Positions 48,315 to 58,165 of a DNA stretch of 64,000 nucleotides are shown here, piece by piece (position 1 is the stretch's first letter; each line of letters begins with the position of its first letter). The DNA is taken from NCBI GenBank assembly GCA_026724425.1, contig JAIUCV010000019.1:8925280-8989279 (forward strand), in the 5' to 3' direction. This DNA comes from Erythrophleum ivorense. Lineage: Eukaryota; Streptophyta; Magnoliopsida; Fabales; Fabaceae. A program made the position numbers and the translations under genes. A model generated the notes under the pieces. The model ran no database searches, was not told the origin of the DNA, and saw nothing but the letters and a program-made list of their open reading frames with translations.

Positions 48315-50615
48315 TCACCAGAAATCATGGCAAGAGCATTCCCCAGACTTAATATGATGGAACCTGTTGGCATCTCTCACAATTAATTCACGGCTTGTTA
48401 CCATGGAGACCTGTTTTGCAAAGTCATGGCAGTCTTTGCATGATCGGGTATTCTTGAAAACCACAATGGGGGTCTCAGCTGTGGTGGATATCAGCCCATA
48501 GGCTATAGCTAGTCTCTCACTATGATCAAGAAGCTGCTCTTTCTGCTCAGTAATGTCACCTAGCACATCCGCTTCATTAAGAAGGTAATCCTCACCCTTA
48601 TTGACAGCAATATTCAGCTGTTTTAATTTTGAGTATATCTGCTCCGTTTGAGGGTGGTGTCTGTCACCCACCACAAAGCGGTGGACTTTACCCTTTAAAG
48701 TAATCCAGCTGCAACTGACTTCCTTCCTCAAGTTCCTTTCAACCATCATTTTTCTAAATTGGGCTGCTTCTTCCCACTTCCCAGCCGAGGCACACAGGTT
48801 AAACATGATCAAATAAGTAGAAGAGTCTGAAGGGTCCAGTTTAAGGACATTTTCAGCCGCAATCATCCCAATCTCAAGATTGTGATGGCTCCAGCATCCT
48901 CCCAACAAACTTTTCCAACTCATTGCATCTGGTTCATAAGGCATACTCCTTATCATCTCAAGTGCCTCCAGTAATAATCCAGCGCGAGAGTATATATCAA
49001 TCATACAATTGCAATGATCGATTGTTGGGTCCACACCATATTCACCAATCATTGAATTAAGATACTTCTTGCCCTCTGTAACTAAACCAGAATGACTACA
49101 TGCAGTTAACACACCTATAAATGTGACAGCATTTGGCCTTACACCAGATTCCTGCATCTTGTTAAAAAGCATAAGAGCTTTAGAAGCTTTGCCATGGTAA
49201 GCGTAAGCACATATTATAGCGGTCCAAGCAACAGTATCAGGTTTACCTAGGGACAAAAATACTTGATGGGCATAGTCCAGTCTGCCGCACTTTGAGTACA
49301 TCGTGATCATAGCACTCTCTCCACAAAGGTATGAAACTTGCCCTTTTTTTATTGCATCTGCATGAATCTGAGCCCCATAAACTAAATCTGAGACAGCGGA
49401 GCATGCTTGAAAAATGTTGGTATAGATGAAGGAATTTAAAACCACTCCTTTACTCCTTAGTGATTTAAAAATCTTAAGAGCCTCATCAAATCTACCATTT
49501 TGGCAATATCCAGTGATTATAGCACTCCATGAAAAATCATTTGGTTTGCTTATGCTCTCAAAAGCTTGACGAGCAGATTTAAACCTTGCACATTTAACAT
49601 AGAAGTCCACAAGTGGAGTTCCAACTGAGACCTCAGATTCCAACCCAAGCTTTACACTGTAAGCGTGAATTTGTCTTCCCATGTTCAAGTCACCTAAAGC
49701 AGCACATGCCTTCAGTGCTATTGAAAAGACAAACTCATCCAACTCTACACCTTCACTTATCATCTTGGCAAATAATACCAGAGCATCCCTAGGCCTTGCA
49801 GCTTGAGTATACCCCACCATCAACCCAGTGCAAGCCACAGCATTTTTTCTAGTCATCTTACTCGCAACAACCTCAGCAGCATCCAACCTCCCACACTTGA
49901 CGTACATATTGGAGATTGACGTCTCAATTGAAACATTGGCAGTCAGCCCAATCCTTATAAGGTGAGAATGTATTTGTTTTCCAAAGTCTAAGACAGAAGG
50001 ATCTGTGACGGATCCTATCAGGCTACTGAAGATAGAGGGGCTTGGTCTGATTCCCAAAGCTAACATATGTGAGAACAATCTTATAGCTTTGCCTAGATGG
50101 CCTTCTCCAGCATAAGCAGATATAATAACTGTCCAAGAGAAGAAATCCTGATTAACCATTTCATTGAACAATCTTTCTGCATCTTCGAAACTCTTACAGT
50201 TACAATACATTTGAAGGATATAATTGTCAAGAAACCCAGAATACTTATTAGACATTTGCTGCAGTCTATTATGAATTAATTTTCCATCCGACAATGCTCC
50301 TAACTTTCCACATATTTTAAAGAGCCATTCATATGTTTGTGGACTAATGGAGAGACCAGCCTCATCCATACTTCTACTGAAATCATGAATTTCTCTGAGC
50401 TTCCCTTGTTTAGCCAAAGAAATCAAATGGAAGTTTTCAACATGGCCTCGTTGATTTCCATGAGTCCTCACTGAAGAATCAGTGCATTTCAGAGAGACCC
50501 ATGAAGGGATTTGAGCAAAATTAGTAGGTCTTACATCAACAGTCCTATCATTAGATACCACTACTGGTGAAGAACTGGAACATAGCCAAGAGCACTGGCA
50601 AGTTAGGGAAGACAT
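48315..50615 (-). CDS. RARE1: PLS-class PPR-DYW protein, RARE1 orthologue (plastid accD RNA editing factor)
   Basis: A single-exon frame of 766 codons from the ATG at 50613-50615. It starts with a Ser-rich N-terminus that could be a plastid transit peptide, then an array of about a dozen P/L/S PPR repeats. E and E+ motifs follow, then a DYW cytidine-deaminase domain with H698-S-E700, C726-x2-C729, HH at 753-754 and CSC at 760-762. Segments such as NVSIETSISNMYVKCG, VACTGLMVGYTQA and GLESEVSVGTPLVDFY closely match what I know of Arabidopsis RARE1 (At5g13270). RARE1 recognises the plastid accD transcript and edits C to U there. The last three residues are DFW rather than DYW; the zinc ligands and catalytic Glu are intact. 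Each PPR reads one RNA base, so the array sets target choice. Confidence 0.93.
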   Translation of the reverse strand: MSSLTCQCSWLCSSSSPVVVSNDRTVDVRPTNFAQIPSWVSLKCTDSSVRTHGNQRGHVENFHLISLAKQGKLREIHDFSRSMDEAGLSISPQTYEWLFKICGKLGALSDGKLIHNRLQQMSNKYSGFLDNYILQMYCNCKSFEDAERLFNEMVNQDFFSWTVIISAYAGEGHLGKAIRLFSHMLALGIRPSPSIFSSLIGSVTDPSVLDFGKQIHSHLIRIGLTANVSIETSISNMYVKCGRLDAAEVVASKMTRKNAVACTGLMVGYTQAARPRDALVLFAKMISEGVELDEFVFSIALKACAALGDLNMGRQIHAYSVKLGLESEVSVGTPLVDFYVKCARFKSARQAFESISKPNDFSWSAIITGYCQNGRFDEALKIFKSLRSKGVVLNSFIYTNIFQACSAVSDLVYGAQIHADAIKKGQVSYLCGESAMITMYSKCGRLDYAHQVFLSLGKPDTVAWTAIICAYAYHGKASKALMLFNKMQESGVRPNAVTFIGVLTACSHSGLVTEGKKYLNSMIGEYGVDPTIDHCNCMIDIYSRAGLLLEALEMIRSMPYEPDAMSWKSLLGGCWSHHNLEIGMIAAENVLKLDPSDSSTYLIMFNLCASAGKWEEAAQFRKMMVERNLRKEVSCSWITLKGKVHRFVVGDRHHPQTEQIYSKLKQLNIAVNKGEDYLLNEADVLGDITEQKEQLLDHSERLAIAYGLISTTAETPIVVFKNTRSCKDCHDFAKQVSMVTSRELIVRDANRFHHIKSGECSCHDFW

Positions 50616-52037
50616 TTAACTTGTTGGTGAATTAAAACCCCTCAATGAAATAATGCGTCCTTGTACAACCTTTGCAGTATCCAACAAATAGAACCCAATC
50701 TGGAAAAGATAAAAGAAAAAGGGAAAAAAAATTATCAATGATGGAGATGGCAGGAGATAGGAACCAAGCTGGACCTCATACAACCTGACCAACACAATTA
50801 TATATAACCAATCTGAAAATTCAATCCAGTATTGATCTGATATATTAAAATAAAAAATTCCTGATCCAGATTGAGATTTTGAAAAAAAAAAAAAAAAAGA
50901 GAAGGGATTTCAGGAGCCAGATGGAAGTTTATTAAGAATACTAGCTTAGGTCAAGCCAACATGGCCTATTGGACACTAAAAGAAAAGGGAGGTCTGAATA
51001 TTCCTTCTAGAATTATGCCCAGGCTATTATTTACAGAAAAAGCTAATAATAAACTCAACAATTAGTCTTTGTAACATGACCCGCATTTCCTCAAACTTTT
51101 TATTGATAATCTTAGTTTGGAGATCCTTGCCTTGATTATTGTCCCAGGTTGTCCAATGCATATGTGTGATTATCTAATTTGCTTTACCCTTTGTTGCCAG
51201 TAACTTGTCATTAAGTAATCATTTTCAGAAACATTAGTGATATGCAGCATTCATTTTTTGCCCACTTGTGAAAAATTCCTGGAAAGTGAAAACACTAGTT
51301 ATGTGATAGATGCTAACAGCAGACCCTGCTGAAGCAAAAAACAGTATAGCACAAGGTCATTTTGTTAAAAAATAACAAAAGATTAATTCATCTGTGGAAA
51401 CAAGAATGATAGATTCATCATTCATGCCCATGAAGCTAATCACATGGCAGAAGACATCAGCAGGAGAGCTGGCAGTGGTGACCATTGGAAGGCGCAATAC
51501 GAAAAGCATGAAACAATGCTAAACTAGACAGAGAAAGTTGAATTATCAATTATATAAATCATAATCATTTCATCCACTAATAACCCAGATAGAAAACAGT
51601 TTAAATTTTAAATTTTCAAAAATAGAAATCAGGTTCGTCAAAGGTAAAATTTGCCAAGAAAGCCAATGACAAACAAGATAGAAGATTTACCTCTGGCTGC
51701 AAAGTTCACAGTGATATAGAGAGAGAACCGAAAGGGCCAACCTGGGGCTCACAGACACAGAAGCAGAACATAAAGAATAGCCATTAAGCTTTAAACTGGA
51801 GTAGACATAAGGAGAACCCAGAATGAGAAGTTGATAGAGACTGTGAAAGAATGAGTGCAGGTTTTCTGGGTCTCTATACAGCCGAGAAAGATGCCACCTT
51901 TCTTCTTGCTCCAAAATGTGCAAGGGAGAGAAGGAAGAAAACGATAATTCAACCTGAGGTAACAGTGCATTTGATTTTCGCAAGAATTGCAATTTGGAAA
52001 GACAATCACAGGAGTTGGGCACACGCGAGAAATACAA
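50616..52037 (-). other. 5' leader of the RARE1 gene with one intron
   Basis: On the minus strand a good donor (CCAGAG then GTAAATC, 51684-51690) and an acceptor with a T-rich tract (TCTTTTCCAG, 50700-50709) define a probable 991-bp intron (50700-51690). The final leader exon is then 50616-50699. The upstream exon (about 51691-52037) is T/C-rich and contains a long open frame without PPR-like sequence, so I read it as untranslated. An alternative is an N-terminal coding exon, which is not supported by the family. Confidence 0.5.
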
Positions 52038-52099
52038 TAGTAGTTGAATTGGGACTTGTAATAACTAATAGGCATGCTGAATCGGGCTCCGTTAGCTAT

Positions 52100-53020
52100 T
52101 TCATTAGTAGTATCTTTGGTGTAGTAGAGAAGTCGGTCCCTATTTCATCATCGGACGGTGGCAAGTATTTGCGCCCATTTTAATACGGACCCGAATTTCA
52201 TTAGGGCAAAAGTAACTTTTTTTTTATTAGTTTAATTTTATCTCAGATTTTTAATTGAATTTTATATATTTACAAAAATTATGAATATTTTTTATTTAAT
52301 AATATTAAAATTATTAATAAAATTAGTTAACTTATCAGCTAAACGATTATTAAATAATGTAAACATGAAGATGAATTCACAAAATAAATACTTATTTCAG
52401 CAGTAATGATGACATAATTTCATTTATGGTTCTTTGCCCCAGAAAAAGCAGAAAATGAAAACATTATTTTTATGGGTTTTGGGCGTGAAAAATGATCATT
52501 AAATAATAAAAAATAGAAAGATGAAAACATTATTCTTGTGGGTTTTGATAGTGAAATTCGGTAAGACATTAAGGATTGTTTAATATTTATAATTGTTTTT
52601 AATGGAATTAGAACATATCTCAACATTTTGCAAGAAATTCAAAAAATATCTCATGGTTTCACAGAAAAAAAAAAAATACTTGAACAATACATATATATAT
52701 ATATATATATATATAATACATAAACAGTCCATCCACACAGTCTAGCAAAAATTACATAATAAATAGAATAAAATTTATTATATTTGATATAATATAAAAA
52801 TGTAGAAATATTTATTTTATTTACATATTTAATTAAATAAAAACAATATAGAAATAAAAAAAGACTAATCAAATAATAACAATGTCCCTATTAAAAAAAA
52901 GTAATAAAATGAATTTTTATTTTTATTTTTTGGCTTTGTATCTAGACAAAGAACCAAAATGCATGTTTCCATAGGTTTGTATGTTCATGTTCCAATTCTC
53001 TGCACTTCATGCACAAGATA
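52100..53020. other. Non-coding stretch upstream of RARE1
   Basis: AT-rich sequence with an (AT)n run at about 52690-52713 and a loose direct repeat around 52440-52560 (gaaaacattattyttrtgggttttg seen at 52456 and 52523). No gene seen. Confidence 0.6.
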
Positions 53021-53077
53021 CACGTCATGCGTCTCAATAAAACTCACTGTTTTACTTTAGTAAAATGGTGCATTTTG
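53021..53077. repeat. Palindromic repeat, left copy (inverted partner at 63947-64000)
   Basis: The last 38 bases nearly fold in half: AAAACTCACTGTTTTAC against an inverted AAAATGCACCATTTTAC. The whole 57-bp block recurs in inverted orientation at the right edge of the window, about 80 percent identical by eye. Confidence 0.7.
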
Positions 53078-53567
53078 AGCTAGTTTCAAATAAAAAAAAT
53101 AAACCATCTTGGCCGTCCATTTAATTTGATCCTATTCATCTAATTGAAGGCACAATATCTACAGGTTTCACCTTCGTTATGCGGCCACATTTGCTCGAAA
53201 TGCATCTTCTTCTCTAGCTAGTGTCCATGCCTGCATTCAAAGCAATACATTCCTCCTCAAGTCCGATCTGCTTTAGGGTAGCACTGTGAAGCTTAAAGGT
53301 CGTTTTTGTCATAAACCCAATTGTGTGACTTTGTTGTGGTCAAATAGTTAACTTTACTCCCTTGTTTCAATTGTATCGTTGTGGTGAATATTTTTTTTAA
53401 TTTGTTTTCTATTCTAATTCAATAGGTGGTTTGGAATATAATTGAATCCTCCTTTTGTGGGCATTGACCTCAGGTATGTGATCTATGCATTATTCTTCCT
53501 TGTTTGTTCTGATTCTACATGTGGATTAATAAGTTGCGAGATGGTATGAATGATATTTCCCCCTACC

Positions 53568-53699
53568 CTTATATGGATAAAATACAAGAAGATTAAGCCA
53601 AGGATTGATGGGGATCCTTTCAAAATTGATGATATTGATGGACTTGCATATAATTATCCTATGGTTCTTGTCCAAATTCCAATGTGTAACAAGAGGGAG
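53568..53699 (+). pseudogene. Fragment of a CSLC (cellulose synthase-like C, xyloglucan glucan synthase) gene
   Basis: A 44-codon segment reads WIKYKKIKPRIDGDPFK and then YPMVLVQIPMCNKRE. It matches the conserved stretch just before the glycosyltransferase-2 catalytic domain of plant CSLC proteins. The frame stops resembling the family right after NKRE, at GAG|GTAAAC, which could be an old splice donor. The D-x-D and QxxRW catalytic motifs and the membrane spans are not found nearby. Intact CSLC enzymes sit in the Golgi and make the beta-1,4-glucan backbone of xyloglucan. This is a captured or degraded exon. Confidence 0.75.
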
Positions 53700-54427
53700 G
53701 TAAACACACAATTTACTCTTTTCCATTCTATTTCTTCTTATTACTTATATGATAACTTCAGCTGTTGTTCATATTTAAGCTAGTAGCAAATTTCAAATTT
53801 GTTATCTTTAGTTTGTAATGTATATACAGAGGGATAGACGTGGCTATTGGATTACCTTATTTGCAATGCTTTAAAAATTAAAAGAATGCATGCTATAATA
53901 TAGGAATAAGAGGGAGGTAATATATGTTTTTATAAGTAGCTGCATTATTTCTCAAGCAAGCAGTCATATAATGCCATCTAGAGTGGCATATTATAATCTA
54001 AAGTTCATAACTTCCTTAAATATTATTTAAATCTTTAAAAATCATAAGCATAAATTATTTCCTGAAGTGCTGAATAGAAAACTAGAATGATAAATTCCTT
54101 TTTGTCAGTTTTTGTTATAGACATCCCTTACTTGATAAAGATAGAATTTCTATTTTTATTGTGAAAGTTTGTAACTCTTTTAATCAATCTAAGGTAACAT
54201 ATTGAGGCACTCGATAGAAATTTAATATTTTGGTTTTGGATATTTTGAGTTCTAGTCTATTATTGCAGTCTGCCAAATTAATTGGCCAAGGGACAGCTTA
54301 CTAATTCAAGTTCTTGATCATTCTTTATTAAAGCTGGGTGGCTAAATGAATAAGCTATTTTCATATTCTTGTGGGGAGTGATTTATCAGTCACTGCTTTT
54401 AGGAGATACAATGAAACTTGGCTAAAA
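53700..54427. other. Non-coding stretch between the CSLC fragment and the solo LTR
   Basis: No gene seen. A phrase like that at the CSLC fragment end (aayaagagggaggtaa, 53687-53702) recurs at about 53905-53920, perhaps a small local duplication. Confidence 0.5.
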
Positions 54428-56066
54428 AATGGTGTAACACCATATATTTCTAACTTGCTTCCTATCATTTTTAAATTTCCCATGATGAATTGCACAAAAG
54501 AGAATAGAAAATAGCATTAAAATAATGCCTTATTTCGCGTTGCGTCGCGTATGAAAATTTCATTCAGTGTCACGCGGACCATATGAGCTCATACATCACA
54601 TTCTTATATTTAATTACATACATACAACTCATTTGCATCACTAAAGTTGGCCCACAACTTGTGGAATTCAAAGGGGAGCATCAAACTCACACTATTATTT
54701 TCGGCCAAATTCTCAGTTTTTTTATCACAAGTTCGAAAATTTATAACTAAATTCACAAAAATCGAAACCTAACAAACTTTACCATATTCCAGAAAGCTCT
54801 GGATGTCTACCCCATGATAAAAATAATCTCAGCTCATGAATCATTAAGGAGAAAATATTTGACATCTGAAAAGCCACTAAGGTTGCTACTGTCTGGGTCA
54901 CTGGTTCAGTTTATTGATATAAAGTTTCAGAATTCATAACTAATTTTAAAAAATTTGAAATCATGCATTCTTGGTCATTATAGAAAGCTACACATGTCTA
55001 ATTTATACCAAAAATATGCCCAGGCCATGAAACATAACACAGGAAGCGTTGACATGTGAAAAGGGGCAAAGGTTTGGACAGCTACTGGTACTGATGTAAG
55101 TGTCTGCTATAAACTTTGAAAATGTTTAATTAATTCCAAAAAAAATCCAATCCATGCAAATGATAAAAATTTGGAAATCTATGAATGTTAAATTTATGGT
55201 AAAAATAGAATCAGACCAGAGCAAGTACTTTTAGCCACTGAAATTTAATGGAACAGTAACTTAGGTCATACTGCACTACTATTACTATTCCAGAAATTCA
55301 AAAATTCATATCTCTTAGCTTAGACCTCTAAATGAGGTGCTTCTAATTGCTACAAGTCATTATGAATGCCTAGTTTCTATCTATAAAATTTCGTAGCCAT
55401 TGGACCATATTTGCCCCTCGGATGACACAATTTTATAACTGACCAAATGAACAGTACTAGTGCAAATCCGAAATTCTGATACCAATTTTAAAAAATCATA
55501 GAAAATTTCACAGACCTCCAAATGACCTGATCTTTAGCTTCCCAAAAAGTTCTAGGCAAGATCTACTTGTATGCAAATTTTCAAGTCAAGAAGAGGTCAT
55601 TTAGTCAGACTTTATTATAGTTCAAGAATATGGCAATTTTAATCCCAACAAGAGGCAAATTTGGTTCAAATGAGCCATCTATTGTTCTGCACACATTTGA
55701 GCAACTTAGAAAGCATAAATATAGCAAAAATATGTCCCTCATAAGGTCTGAACTCTCATGCAACTCAAATTCATCATGCCACTTCCATAAACATACATAC
55801 ACAAATGGGCTCCCAAGTGGTCAAAATACACAATTCTATTCATTAAAATCTATTTTTGATACATACACTAACTTTACATAGTTTTACACTTGTTCAAAGT
55901 GTCATGGCTTAAAAATAACATTTACATATCTACTTTGACATTCTAGACATCATATTACATCAAAAATGGAAAGATTTGCTAAGAGATGGAGATTTAAACT
56001 CCTTGGCTTCCATCATTTAGATCTTGAACTTCACCTAGATCATATGAGATAAGAGAAAGGAGGGAG

Positions 56067-56085
56067 TGAGATTCATTGAATCTCA
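56067..56085 (-). repeat. Conserved hairpin TGAGATTC-N3-GAATCTCA, outer copy
   Basis: A perfect 8-bp stem, loop AAT on the minus strand. It corresponds to the hairpins at 11701-11719 and 58147-58165. Confidence 0.8.
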
Positions 56086-56775
56086 ATAGCTCATACACCT
56101 ATTCAAGCACATTTTCAAGGCATAAAACATGTCAAAGGTACAAGTATGCAATCAATCAATCTATGAAGCATTCATCTTTCACATTTTTGTGTCACAAACT
56201 CATGTCAAGCACAAGAATAAACTTTAGGGACTTTTGGTTTGGCCTCACCCCATTTTTAAGACTTTTGGATTGCCTCACTCTTGGTTCTTGGGACTTTTGA
56301 CTTAGCTTCACTCATCCAAGGGATTTTTGGCCTTGTCTCACCCATGCCATGAGACTTTTGGCATCTCCTCACCCATATTAAGGGACTTTTGGCACTACCT
56401 TACTCTTATGAGCCATTTCCATCATTCAAAGATATTTAAGAAAGCATATTGGTACCAAAATAGCAATATAGCATCAAGTGGCATGTCTCAAACATATAAA
56501 CATACACACAAACACACAATGACACCATATGCAACAAGAAAAGGTGGAAAACTACCTTGGTACAAATTCAAACTTTACTTTGCTTGTTTCTTCTCCTTTT
56601 CAGTTCCACAAACACAAGGAGGTGGGGTTGGATTTTCTTGGCCTATTCACAATAAACAACACTTAATTGTTGTAACAGCCAAGAAAAAGAAAAGAAAAGA
56701 AAATAGAAAAGAAATGAGAAAAGGAAAAGAAAAGAGAAGCTGAAAAATTTTCGAAGAGCTGAGATTTTTTTAAAT

Positions 56776-57095
56776 CTTCTCGCCATAGCGAAAAATGGAA
56801 TCGCCATAGCGAGAATGCCCCTTCGCCGTAGCGAATATGTTCTTAGCTATAGCGAGTGCGGCATTCCATATAGAAACCAGTGAGTTGCTCGCCGTAGCGA
56901 AATTGTTCCTAGCTATAGCGAGTACGGCATTCCATACAAAGACCAGGGAGCTGCTCGCCATAGCGGCGCTATAACGAAAGCAGAGGTCTGGAATAGACAC
57001 GATCTCGCCGTAGCGAAGCCATAGCGAAGGCAGAGGTCTAGAACAGACACGAGCTCGCCGTAGCGAGGGCACTAACTCGCTATAGCGAGAGCGGT
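56776..57095. repeat. Cluster of near-palindromic TCGCYRTAGCGA sites
   Basis: About 12 copies of TCGCCATAGCGA, TCGCCGTAGCGA or the half-form AGCTATAGCGAG lie in 320 bp. Near 57076 is the perfect 14-bp palindrome CTCGCTATAGCGAG. Longer phrases between sites are also repeated: gcggcattccata near 56855 and 56925, and gcagaggtct near 56980 and 57030. The cluster is CpG-rich in an AT-rich region. Confidence 0.85.
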
Positions 57096-58146
57096 CCAGA
57101 AAAGCGAGAAAAAGAGAATTTAACTTTTTAAAAAGCTTCCAAATCTCTTCTTTCTTCTTCTAACCGACTCCAACTCGTTTTAGGAGAGAGAAAAGGGCGG
57201 AGGAGAGAGTGAGAAGCTGAAGAGAAGAGGAAAGCACAAGAAAAGTATGAATTCTCATGGCTTCCTCTTAGTATGTTGCTCTACTCCCCTTTTTCCCTCT
57301 TTCCTACGGTTTAGATGATAAATATGGTTAGGTCTTGAGTCTGGTTCAGAGGAGAGAGAGTGGGAAACCATTCTTGAGAGAGATTAAAAGTAGATAGTCT
57401 TCTCTTTCTTGCTTTTCCCCTTTCTTAAGAGTTGAGAAAAGAAAGGGATAGCTCATGGACCCTAGTGAGAAGAAAAGACCTAGAGTGAGAAGCTCAGTAG
57501 AGCTGATTAGAAGTAATCCCTAGCTTAAGAATTAAGTATTGAGATATTAATTCCATGCTTTTGTGTGGTTAGGCTCAAGAGAAGCTCTCCCATCTAGAAG
57601 TTATTGTGAAACCAACAAGGGAGGAGACAATTGAAAGAGCAAGTAGTAAATAGCCAACCAAAGTAGTTCTCTCCACTTTCTCTCATGCATAATTGTGTGT
57701 TTACATTGTCTTGCTTGTGTGTATGAATGATATGAGCTATGAGAAGTGTGTTAGCATGATGATGTGTTATGATTGAAATGATGTTTTAAATGATTGCTTG
57801 GTTTGCTTGAGGAAATGGAAAGGCCAATAACCCTATAGCCAAGGTGAGGATGAGCCGAAGCCCTAAGTTGGTTGAGACAAGAGTAAAAGGTCTCCCAAAG
57901 AGTGAGGTTGACTCCCAAAGAGTAAGGGTTGAGTCTAAGGACCTCTAAAGTATGGGAAGGCAAATCCAAAAGCCACAAGGGAATGGGTGAGACCGATCCA
58001 AGTACTCAGCAAGCTCTTGAATGTTATCCATGGCCATTTCACATGTTTTAAATGTTTTCATCATGTTTTATATGCTAACATGCCATACATGCATAATGAG
58101 ACTTGTTGCATGCAATATATGTATGTTTGAATGAGAGTTGAACTAC

Positions 58147-58165
58147 TGAGATTCCATGAATCTCA
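58147..58165 (+). repeat. Conserved hairpin TGAGATTC-N3-GAATCTCA, copy C
   Basis: A perfect 8-bp stem with loop CAT, about 150 bp downstream of the AAAAGTCTC-like tandem block, as in copy A. Confidence 0.8.

Noticed and set aside
51687..52037. Possible N-terminal coding exon of RARE1
   Set aside because: RARE1 proteins start within the main exon; this segment is pyrimidine-rich, has no PPR or transit-peptide continuity, and fits an untranslated leader better.
56770..57072. Open frame of 100 codons, minus strand
   Set aside because: It exists because the TCGCYRTAGCGA repeat cluster is CpG-rich and lacks stops; its repeated residues mirror the DNA repeat.
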